Below are positions 20,922 to 31,300 of a stretch of 64,000 nt of DNA, piece by piece. The stretch comes from Malaya genurostris (Eukaryota > Arthropoda > Insecta > Diptera > Culicidae), in the NCBI RefSeq assembly GCF_030247185.1, contig NC_080572.1:85696435-85760434 (forward strand), given 5' to 3'. How positions within the stretch are numbered: the stretch's first letter is position 1; each line of letters begins with the position of its first letter. Below the pieces are notes generated by a model. It searched no databases, was not told where the DNA came from, and saw nothing but the letters and a program-made list of their open reading frames with translations. Position numbers and translations under genes: made by a program.

Positions 20922-21542
20922 ATCTTTTAACATTGTCCAAGCCACTTCATAATTTGTAGTCGTTACTTCAATTGACTCTACAAGCGTCTTAGCATCTTTA
21001 GATAGCACCGTTAGAAGATAATGGAACTTACCGACCGCCGTGAGAGAAGGATCCTTATCAATCATGCTTTGAAAAGAATCTCGAAAACTCAACCAATCTT
21101 TAACACTACCGTCAAAGGAAGGGATTTTGAATACTGGCAGATGAATTCGGGAAGTAATGGGTTGGCCGAACGGAGGAGGAAGAGAGGGTATGGCTGCAGC
21201 AGTCGGTTGTACATGCCGAGCAGAGAGAAAATCTTTAACATCGAAATATCTATTCTCGAACTCGACACGTGATTTTTTGTTCGAAGCTTCAACCTCTAAT
21301 TGCACTTGTCTTTCCTTGGCGTCTACCGGTTCGGTAGTAAGACTTAACTCTTGCTCCTGACGTGTCTCAATTTTTGCACGATTTTTTCGATATTCTGAGA
21401 AAACGGCTTCTAATCGATCCAAACGAGTAATAATTTTGCTTTTATCTTTCTCGTCATCATATGTCTCCACAAATAATTCAAGGTTAGATAGGGAATCAAC
21501 GAGACCACGTTCGATTTTAGTTAGCTCACGCAACGACGCCAT
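20915..21542 (-). pseudogene. BEL gag N-terminal part, inverted copy
   Basis: Antisense to the rest of the element. It starts with ATG at 21542 (MASLRELTKIERGLVDSL) and reads about 209 gag residues including a basic, Glu/Lys-rich probable coiled-coil region, a Pro-rich linker and PSFDGSVKDWLSFRDSF, a typical BEL/Pao gag block. It stops soon after crossing into LTR sequence. The last ~200 bp duplicate the sense copy (21960-22160) in inverted orientation with only about one difference (Gly versus Asp in TAVxKFHYL). The duplication is therefore recent. This is the only place in the window where the gag start is present. Confidence 0.88.
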
Positions 21543-21906
21543 GATGCCGATTCCACAACGAACAATTATTTCACAGTAAATTTAAAGCATAAACAATTGT
21601 CTTTATATGGACAAAGACGAGCATCGATTTATTGTCGTACAATTTATATAGAATGTACTCACTCTATTCGCTTATTGTTCGCCGACCAAAGCCACGCCGA
21701 TATGCCCATGAACTGGAGGATGATATGAACAGCTTGTGTTCCCGTTGATAGCTCCACGTTCCCGGTCCGAAATTTTCACAGCAGCCACGGCGTGATGATG
21801 GTAACTCTAATCCACACAGTAGCGGTGTTGAACGCGGTGTTTCGTCTCCGTAGTGATCGATTTGCGAAGCGACTATTCACTTTCTGTACCAACTGTTGGT
21901 TTCACA

Positions 21907-21924
21907 ATCCGGTTCGAAGGACCA
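21907..21924 (-). other. Primer-binding site, tRNA-Tyr type (inverted)
   Basis: Read on the minus strand, TGGTCCTTCGAACCGGAT lies 4 bases after the LTR end (LTR terminus at 21929). This is complementary to the 3' end expected of a eukaryotic tRNA-Tyr (...TCGAAGGACCA). Its antisense position confirms that the leader was inverted. Confidence 0.75.
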
Positions 21925-21959
21925 TTAATGTTCGCGAGAATTGCTGGTTCTCCGGACTG

Positions 21960-23142
21960 TGACGGTAGTGTTAAAGATTGGTTGAGTTTTCGAGATTCTT
22001 TTCAAAGCATGATTGATAAGGATCCTTCTCTCACGGCGGTCGATAAGTTCCATTATCTTCTAACGGTGCTATCTAAAGATGCTAAGACGCTTGTAGAGTC
22101 AATTGAAGTAACGACTACAAATTATGAAGTGGCTTGGACAATGTTAAAAGATCGATTTGAAAATCGGAAGATTATTACTCGTACGCTCATGGACGGATTT
22201 CTAGACACAGATCCAATGAAAAAAGAATCTTATGACGGGTTAGTGATGCTCATCGACTTGTACGAACGTAATTTACTTCAGTTGAAAAAGTTAGGGCTCG
22301 TCACTGATGGTTGGTCACATCTTCTGGCACATTTACTATATAAACGTTTGGATGCCGAGACTCAGCGACATTGGGAACGATCTCACAAATCTCGCGAAGC
22401 ACCCAAATACCAGGAACTGTTAAAATTTCTTCGCGAGCATCTTACAACTCTCCAACCACTGACTCTCACCAAAATTCGAGGACCGGATCAACGTCATGAG
22501 TCTTCGAGGCCTGTTATGAAACAAAAAATCGAATCCACGCTAACGACCGTCACATCAACGAAAAAATCTTGCCCTTTCTGCCAAAAACCGTCTCATTCTC
22601 CCTTCAAATGCGAATCATTTCATAAAATGAATCCTATCCAAAGGCTTGAAACTGTGAAAAAGGTTGGACTTTGTCTTAACTGCCTTTCCCCCTCCCATCT
22701 GGTCCGGGCTTGTTCTAGCTCAGCATGTCGAGTATGTAGTCAAAGACATCATACGATGCTACACTTGCGTTCATCTATCCACACACCAAGCCAAGGACAA
22801 GAAGGCAATCAAGCAACATCTTCGGCAGATACTTCCACGCAAATTCAAACCAACTGCGCAAAAATTATAGACGCTTCCTCGCAAATACCCTCGTCTTCAC
22901 CAAATGCATTAAAACCTTCGCCACCCATTGCCTCTACCAGCCGATCTCCGGTAGCCCTTCCTACTAGTTCGTTTGCCACCACCAACGTTGTACTACTAAC
23001 GACAGCAGTAGTCATTATTGCGGATTTACACGGAAACACACAACTTGCTCGTGTCCTTCTAGATTGCTGTTCTGAACGAAATTTACTAAGCGAGCGTCTA
23101 GCGTCCTCTTTCTTTCCAAGGGGTCGGACCTGTTCTTGCTAA
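21960..23142 (+). pseudogene. BEL gag (5'-truncated) with zinc knuckles and protease start
   Basis: Sense gag resumes at DGSVKDWLSFRDSF. The ~36 codons before it (from 21853) are antisense leader/LTR and not real gag. A gag core follows, then Cys/His knuckles at about 22568-22755: CPFCQKPSHSPFKC, CLNCLSPSHLVRAC and CRVCSQRHHTMLH. A Ser/Pro linker leads to a protease-like stretch, ARVLLDCCSERNLLSERLA, where BEL proteases usually have D-S/T-G-S. The DCCS reading may be damage. The frame ends at 23142, probably by a small frameshift, since the protease continues in the next frame from about 23132. Confidence 0.85.
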
Positions 23143-26100
23143 CTCCAAGCAATCTACTACAGCTAGCATACGATCTCGATACACAAATTATTGCATCGAT
23201 TTGAAGTTTCATATACTGTCGGAATTCAAGCCCATTCTCCCTTCCAATCGAGCATCAGTGATTGACTGGGAAATTCCTTCGTCAGTGCGTTTTGCTGACC
23301 CACACTTCTACGAACCGAATCGAATTGACGCAATAATAGGAGCAGAGGTTTACTATCATTTATTAATGGATGGTTTCGTAGAGCTTGGTCCTAATTTACC
23401 GGTTCTTAAAGAAACCGTTTTCGGCTGGATTGTTTCGGGAAAATGCGACACCCTCTCCGGTCCGAAGGTTTCTACTTCACTAATCTGTAGCAATGCCGAC
23501 CTCGAAACGCAGTTAACGCGATTCTGGGATTTAGAATCTTGTCGAACTGATAGCACGCTTTCGGAGGAAGAACGAGAGTGTGAATCGTATTTCTCAAAAA
23601 CCACTCATCGTGATTTGGACGGACGCTTCGTCGTATCCCTGCCGAAAAAAGAGACCATTCTTACTCAACTTGGAGATTCATATGCTACAGCTTTAAGAAG
23701 GTTTTTGTCACTTGAACGGCGATTGTTAGCCAAACCGGCTCTGTTTCAATCGTACAAGGATTTCATTCATGAATACAGAGTACTCGGTCATATGATTCCT
23801 ATTGATGCGACTCAAGATGGCGTCTCTCAAGGCCTAAGGCCTTATTATATGCCACATCATTGTATCGAAAGGCCGGACAATGCCACAACAAAATTGCGAG
23901 TTGTCTTTGACGCATCGTGTCCCACCGACTCTGGACTATCTCTGAACGACGCGTTGTTGGTTGGACCGGTCGTACAAGACGACCTCTATAGTTTGCTTCT
24001 TCGGTTTCGACTTCGACGGTTTGCAATTGTAGCCGATTTAGAAAAAATGTACAGGCAGGTGTAGATACATGCAACCGATCAACAACTACAACGCATCCTA
24101 TGGCGGGATCACCCTAACGAAACAATCCAAACGTTTGAGTTGCGAACGGTAACTTACGGTACCGCATCAGCGCCATTTCTCGCCACCCGGTGTTTGCAAC
24201 AACTCTCTATAGAAGGTAGTCTTCGCCATCCAAAAGCAGCAAGGGTCCTGTCAAAGAATTTCTATATGGATGACTTACTTTGTGGTGTAGCAACGGAAGA
24301 AGAAGGGAAAGAACTATGCAACCAACTTATCAGCTTACTGCAATCCGCTGGGTTTAAACTACACAAATGGGCATCTAACAGTGGTGCTATATTAGGTAAC
24401 ATTCCTGCAGAATTACGGGACAATCGTAACACAATGGAGCTCAATCTGTCATCACCAGCCGTCAAAACTCTAGGACTTTTATGGCAGCCAGACGAAGATG
24501 TTTTCCGTTTCAAGGTGCCCATTTGGACTGAGGATTCCGCAATTACCAAACGTTTAGTTTTGTCGGAGGCAGCACGTTTATTTGACCCGCTTGGTCTATT
24601 GGGCCCAACGGTTCTGTGTTCCAAATTGTTTATGCAGGAGTTATGGTTGTCTAAACTTCCTTGGGATCATCCACTTACGGATAAACTGCAAAAATCTTGG
24701 AAGGAATTCCGGGAAGATTTAGAAGCATTGCGTGACTTTTCGATTCCACGATGGATAGTTCCATGTACTGAACCACTGATAACCGAATTACACGGGTTTT
24801 GTGATGCGTCAGAGCGCGCTTATGGTGCGTGTTTCTACATTCGCACTGTATCTGCTCACGAACAAATTTCTGTTCACTTACTAACCGCTAAATCGAAGGT
24901 TGCTCCGGCCAACACAGGAAAAGCCCAACGTCGAATCACCTTACCTCGCTTAGAACTTTCAGCAGCGCTGCTGCTCAGCCACCTGTACGATAAAGTAAAG
25001 CATATTCTTCCACCCACCACTCGTGCCCTGTTTTGGACCGATTCTATGATAACAATGCATTGGATATCAGCTTCCCCTAATCGATGGAAAAAGTTTGTGG
25101 CTAACAGAGTAGCTGAAATACAACAGCTCACAGCTCCTGGAACCTGGGGTCACGTAGCGGGGGTGGAAAATCCAGCCGATGCCATTTCGCGTGGAATGGC
25201 AGCTTCGCAACTAATTAATTTCGACATTTGGTGGCAGGGTCCGACGTGGCTAAGTCAACAAAAGCGATTCTGGCCCAACATCGTTCGTACATCCGATGAA
25301 TCCTTCGATTTGGAAGAACTTGAAGAAAAACCTGCAACTGCGTTACCAGTCGTTCCTGACATATCCAATATTTTCATGCGAAAATCATCACTGACGGAGT
25401 TAGTTCGATTAGTTGGCTATATTCGAAGATTTATATCTAATACGAAAAACAACAGACGACCGCGTGTAAGTGGACCACTTAGCACCATCGAGTTGGAGGA
25501 AGCATTACAGAATCTGGTACGAGTATCCCAGCAAGAATCATTTCCCGAGGATATTCACTCCATACAATCGTTGGGTCAAGTAAAGTCTACATCAAAAATA
25601 AAATCCCTGTCGCCCATTCTAGTCGATGGTTTACTTCGAGTACGAGGTCGACTGAAAAATGCTCCGATTTCGGACAACCAAAAACAACCGATGATTCTAG
25701 ATAGCAGACACTTGTTAACGTTGTTAATAGTCCGACATTATCATTCCAAATTCTTACATGCTGGTCCTCAGCTCTTGATGGCTGCCGTAAGATCCAAATT
25801 TTGGCCTACTAGACTACGTAATCTTGCTCGTTACGTAACTCATCGCTGTGTGACTTGTTCTCGTTGCAAACCAACACCATCAGAGCAATTAATGGCAGAT
25901 CTCCCAGCAGTTCGTGTATCGCCAATCCTACCATTTCTCAATACGGGAGTCGATTTATGCGGACCGTTTTATTTGCGGTCACTCTACCGGAAAGGGGCTC
26001 CACAAAAGGTTTTTATAGCAGTATTCGTCTGCATGTCGACCAAAGCCATACATTTGGAGCTCGTTTATGATCTCTCAGCAGAATCATTCATTGCTTCGTT

Positions 26101-26857
26101 AAAAAGATTCGCTGGCAGGCGAGGAGTCCCCCAATCCATATTTTGTGACAATGCAACGAACTTTATCGGGACCAGGCGAATGTTAAACGAGTTCCTGCAG
26201 CTGTTTCAATCGCAACAGAATCGCGATCGCGTGAGTCGAGAATGTGCAGATCAAGGTATTCAATTTAAATTTGTTCCACCACGTTCGCCACATTTTGGTG
26301 GCATCTGGGAGGCCTCGGTCAAATCTGTAAAAACGCACCTTACTCGCACCCTGAAAAACGCACTCGTGACCAACGAACAGATGCAGACTTTATTAGCTCA
26401 GATTGAAGCATGTCTAAACTCAAGGCCCTTAACCCCGCTGAGCAACGATCCCGAAGATTTAGACGCATTAACTCCAGGTCATTTTTTGACGCACCGACCA
26501 TTGACTGCCATCCCCGAGCCGTCTTATGAAGAAGTTCCTACCAACCGTTTGTCACAATGGCAAACCATTCAAGAATATCTCCGTCGCCTCTGGAAGCGAT
26601 GGTCATCCGAATACCTGTCTGGGCTTCAGCAACGCACCCGATGGACCCACGAACGAGACAATATTCACATCGGTACAATGGTATTAGTGAAGGACGACAA
26701 TCTACCACCAATGAAATGGCGTTTCGGCCGTGTAGTAGACATCGCCCCTGGACAAGATGGTCTCACTCGCGTGGTTAGCATTCGCACCAAGGATGGCGTT
26801 TATAAACGGGCGATCACTCGCGTCTGTGTATTGCCAATTCAAGATAGTCAAGAATGA
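23132..26857 (+). pseudogene. BEL pol: protease end, reverse transcriptase, RNase H, integrase; one in-frame stop
   Basis: One continuous frame except for TAG at 24062-24064 in the RT. The preceding residues are LEKMYRQV and the reading resumes IHATDQQLQRILWR. RT motifs: LRVVFDAS, ADLEKMYRQV and the catalytic YMDD at 24263-24274. RNase H follows (LHGFCDASERAYGA at about 24790-24830, WTDS at about 25035). The integrase has an HHCC zinc finger (RHYHSKFLHAG...CVTCSRC, about 25733-25866) and DDE residues: Asp in GVDLCGPF (about 25950), Asp in CDNATNF (about 26145) and Glu in GGIWEASVK (about 26306). Stop at 26855. Apart from the nonsense codon and the upstream frameshift it is well preserved, so inactivation is recent. 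Confidence 0.9.
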
Positions 26858-27326
26858 TGATCAGCGTGTTCCTGTCGGTCGAGGTTCCAGCAAACCAGGC
26901 GATGTTGGATGTGAGGGGACCGAACGGTCCTCTCACAAGTTAAGTATTCTCGTTTCAGTCATTTTCTGGATCCTATGTTCTCCGATCTAAGAGCGTAATT
27001 TTTCTTAGATGCCTGCAATTAACGTCAGTGGAAGAATCAAAAGCCAACCACAGTTACTGGACGCGGAGAGCAACCCATCACAAGCTGCAACGAAGAAGTA
27101 CATCATGCTGTTGACGAACAACCATCCCGAAGGAAGGCCTGACCTGTCTACCACCTACCGTTGGTCGAGGGATGGAGAATAGATCCAGAAGACATCACAT
27201 CTGATACAATATGTTAATTTTTATTCATTAAATGTCATTCATAGTTTAGATAGACCACCATTGTTGACTTCCTTATAGTCTATTGAAATAGTTGAATTGA
27301 AATTTAAATTTTAATGGTGGGCGGTA
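26858..27326 (+). other. BEL 3' untranslated region with palindrome and polypurine tract
   Basis: No env-like frame. A near-perfect 26-bp palindrome (12-bp arms, gtgaggggaccg, one wobble) lies at 26911-26936. A purine-rich tract (aatggtgggcggta) immediately precedes the 3' LTR and is the likely plus-strand primer. Confidence 0.7.
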
Positions 27327-27661
27327 TGTTACAGCATATGCCGCAATTTGATACTTTACCTTACTATAATTGCCTTTTGATCAAATCGGTCACTCTCTTT
27401 TGCCTACAACAAAGAAGATGAGATTTCTATTGTTTGTATCATACCCAGCTCATATTGATAGGCAAGACAATCAGTTAAATAAAGTACTTTGAAGAGTACA
27501 CATCCCTTTTCTCTATCGTGAATAATAAAGAGTGGATTACGTTTAGGAAGCTAACTAACAGCCACGTGCTAGTAAATTATATTATCTAAAATATCACCGC
27601 CGGAGCGATTCTGCATGCTTGATTCCGTCACAGTCCGGAGAACCAGCAATTCTCGCGAACA
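27327..27661 (+). repeat. 3' LTR, complete (335 bp)
   Basis: Starts TGTTACAGCATATGCCGC and ends TCTCGCGAACA. Contains AATAAA-type signals (aataaagt near 27478 and aataataaag near 27523) consistent with transcript ends. Its first 62 bp recur at 20860; its last 37 bp recur inverted at 21929-21965. Confidence 0.92.
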
Positions 27662-27666
27662 ATAAT

Positions 27667-28302
27667 ATTTTCGGAACATGCCGCCCCTGCTGCTGACAGT
27701 AAGGCGGTTTAACGCTCCAAATTATAGACAGTGCCTAGTGCAAAAATCTAGGTCGTCACACTTCCTAGACAATAATAAAGATTTGAAAAGCTTGTATAAA
27801 TTTGGGCATACATAAAAGCATAGTAGACATTCGTCGAAGCAAAATCTATACGATTCGTAGTGATGTTATATTTTGAATGAAAAGAATATTACGATAAATA
27901 CGCTTGTAGAAATTTATTTTCCAAATTTTATTTACTGTTCAAGCGAAAACAATGTGAAAAAATGTTCGGTTACATAAACATTATTTAATATTAGTATTTC
28001 GCTTAAGCTAAGCCTTATTATAATCTTAGAACATTTAACACCAATCTTCTACCTTCAATACATATAACTAGTTCCCCGAAATGAGACATTCCAGGAACCA
28101 TGTCTGATTAAGCAAAATAAATGTTCAAAATAAGACTATTTACAACTCTTGGAATTCGTATGAAAATTACGAATTTTCATATTTGATTAGAAAAATGTTT
28201 AGCACTTCGGCGCGATTGTTTAGCGCTGCTAAGCGTCATCGTATTCAATCATTAACTATGGCAGCTAGTGCTAATCTCTTCAGTGCAACCATTCTCCGCT
28301 GC
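27667..28302 (-). terminator. Region downstream of the ankyrin gene, candidate poly(A) signals
   Basis: No gene. On the minus strand, two AATAAA hexamers (plus-strand TTTATT at 27913-27918 and 27927-27932) lie about 370-390 bp past the ankyrin stop codon and could end its transcript. Other A+T-rich hexamers also occur, so the assignment is tentative. Confidence 0.4.
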
Positions 28303-31300
28303 TTAGCGCAATGCTGCATCATCTAAATATTCAGCGGCTTCTAAAGTCGTAATTTTGTTCAGCAAAGTATTCACCACTTTCAAATGTCCATTCTCCGTTG
28401 CCAAGTGCAACGGATTCATACCGTCAAGTGTAGTGGCTTTAACATTCGCTTTTTTTATCAGTAAATTGTTAACCACCTCTATGTGACCACCCCGTGCTGC
28501 AAAGTGCAATGGTGTCCAACCGTCAATTTCAGCAGCATCCACATTCGCATCATCTAACAACAAAGTGTTAACCACTTCTACGTGGCCATTTCTCGCTGCT
28601 AAGTGTAACGGAGTTAGACCATTACATGTGGTAGCATATACGTTCGCACCTTTGTTCAGCAAAATGCTTACCACTTCAGTGTGATCATTCTCCGCAGCTA
28701 AGTGCAACGATGTCCAACAGTTTTTATCAACAGCTTCTACATTTGCATCATTTATTAGCAATGTTTGAACTACCTCTGTATGACCATTTTCCGCTGACAA
28801 GTGCAATGGAGTCCTCCCTTTGTTTTCGGAGGCATGAACATTTAAACATTTCATCAGTAATAAACTAATTACTTTTGTATGGCCATTTTTCGCTGCGAAA
28901 TGCATTACTGTGAGGCCCTCAAGCGTTGTAGCTTCTATGTTCGCATCTTTAGATAACAAATTGTTAACCACTTCTGCATGACCATTTCCCGCTGCAAAAT
29001 GCAATGGCGTAAGTCCATTAATTGTTACAGCATTCACATTCGCACCTATGTTCAGCAATGATTTGATCACTTCTGTATGACCCATTTGGGCTGCTAAGTG
29101 TAACGGTGTCCAACCATTATTTGTCGCTTCCACATTCACATCTCTCATTAACAATGTGTCAACCACTTCTGTATGTCCATTTTGCGCTGCTAAGTGTAAT
29201 GGTGTCCAACCAGTATTTTCGAAACCTGGTATTGTCCAACTGGTATTTGCAGTTACATTTACATTTGCATATTTGTTCAACAAAGTATTAACCACTTGTA
29301 CATGGCCATTTTGTGCCGCCAAGTGCAATGGTGTTAGATCTAAAAGTTTAGTTGCATCTACATTCGCACCTTTAGTCAGTAAAGCACCAACCACATCTAC
29401 GTGACCATTTTCCGCGGATAAGTGCAATGCTGTTGAATGATCAAGTGTTGTAGCATCCACATTAGCAGCTTTTTTCAGTAAAAGGACAACAGATTCTGTA
29501 TGACCATTTTCCGCTGCAAGGTGTAATGGCGTTGAACCTATAAATGTTGAATCTACATTGACTTCATTATTTAGCAATGAGTTAACCACTTCTGAATGAC
29601 CAAATTTGGCTGCTAAGTGTAACGGTGTTAAACCTATATGTGTTGTAGATTTATTATTCGCTTTATTGATTAGCAATGTGTTAACAATACCGGTTTGGCC
29701 ATGATACGCTGCCAAGTGCAACGGCGTAAAACCGTGATGATTTGTAGCATCTTCATTGGCATTTTTCATCAGTAACATGTTACCCACTTCTGAATATCCA
29801 TTCAGCGCTGCTAAGTGCAATGAAGTGGATCCATTGGAAGTTTCAGCTTCTATATTCGCGTCCTTGTCCAGCAAAATGTTAACTACTTCTAAATGTCCAT
29901 TAAACGCCGCTAGGTGCAATGGCGTCCAAGCGTCATTACCAGTAGCTTCTATATTTGCACCTTTGCTCAGCAGAACGTGAATTATTTCTGCATGTCCATT
30001 TTTCGCAGCTAAGTGCAATGGCGTCCAAGCTTCGATTTCAATAGCTTCTATATTCGCTCCTTCGTTCAGCAGTACATGAATTGCTTCCATATGACCACTT
30101 TGCGCTGCTAAGTGCAATGAAGTAAAGCCATCGTATGTGGTAGCTTCGAAATGCGCTCCTTTGGTCATCAAAGCGTTGATCACTTCTATATGGCCATTTT
30201 TGACAGCACAATGCAATGGAGTTAATCCTTGCAGAGTTCTAGCTTCTACGTTCGCTCCTTTAGCCAATAAAGTGTTGACCACTTCTGTGTAACCATTTTG
30301 TGCGCCTAAGTGCAATGGTGTCGCACCACTGTTTGCCGTAGCATCTACGTGGACATCTTTGGTCAGTAACAATTTTACCACTTCTACGTGACCTTCTTCC
30401 GCTGCAAAATGCAATGGTGTCCAACTATTACATGTGGTAATTTTTGCATTTGCATCTTTGGCCAGCAAACTATAAACCACTTCTGTTCGACCCTTTTGAG
30501 CAGCATAGTGCAACGGTGTCCAACAATCATTGTCAGAAGCATCTACATTAGCATCTTTCATCAGCAACGTGTCAACTACTTCAGTATGACCGTTTTGCGC
30601 AGCCAATTGCAGTGGCGTTGTACCCGTAACCGTAGTAGCATTAACATTCACATTCTTAGTTAGCAAAATATTAACCACTTCTGCATGACCATTTTCCGCA
30701 GCCAAGTGCAGAGGTGTCCATTCCCTTTTTTCAACGGCATCTACATTTGCACCTTTGATCAGTAAATGGCTAATCACTTCCGTATAACCAGTTTGTGCAG
30801 CAAAATGCAGGGGTGTCCAACCGGCAATTTCAATAGCATCGACATTAGCACCGTTGTTCAATAAAATTTTCACTACTTCGGTATGACCGTTTTGAGCTGC
30901 CAAATGTAGTGGTGTTAAATCATTCTTTTCAGTAGCACCCAAATTCGCTCCTTTGGCTAGCAGACTGTTAACCACACCTGCATGACCATTTAGCGCTGCA
31001 ACGTGCGATGGTGTAAAACCTTCAATTGTTGTAGCATTTACATTTGCATTTTTTTCCAGCAGAATGGTAATCACTTTTGAATGACCATTATTCGCAGCTA
31101 AGTGCAATGGTGTCCAACCGCTTCCAATATTCGAATCTACAGCTTTCACCGGTCCTTCTGTTAGCGCCTCAAATATCAATATTCTTGAACACTGAATTGT
31201 AGCTTCCATGTTCGCATTTTTGTTCAATAAAGTATGAACCGTTTCCGCATGACCATTCGACGCTGCTAAGTGTAATGGTGTCCAACCGCTGTTATCAGTA

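Larger units (their letters stand above)
20860..27661 (+). mobile_element. BEL/Pao LTR retrotransposon with an inverted 5' segment
   Basis: The outer ends are TGTTACAG (20860) and CGCGAACA (27661), flanked by a perfect 5-bp target duplication, ataat, at 20855-20859 and 27662-27666. The 3' LTR is complete (335 bp). The 5' LTR keeps only its first 62 bp. It is followed by an inverted block (20915-21965) containing, antisense, the gag start, leader, primer-binding site and last 37 bp of an LTR. Sense gag then resumes part-way. Pol order is protease, RT, RNase H, integrase, as in BEL/Pao. Frameshift and stop in pol mean it is not autonomous. Confidence 0.93.

Noticed and set aside
21853..21959. 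Alternative gag N-terminus
   Set aside because: These codons translate the antisense leader, primer-binding site and LTR end; the true gag start is in the inverted copy at 21542.
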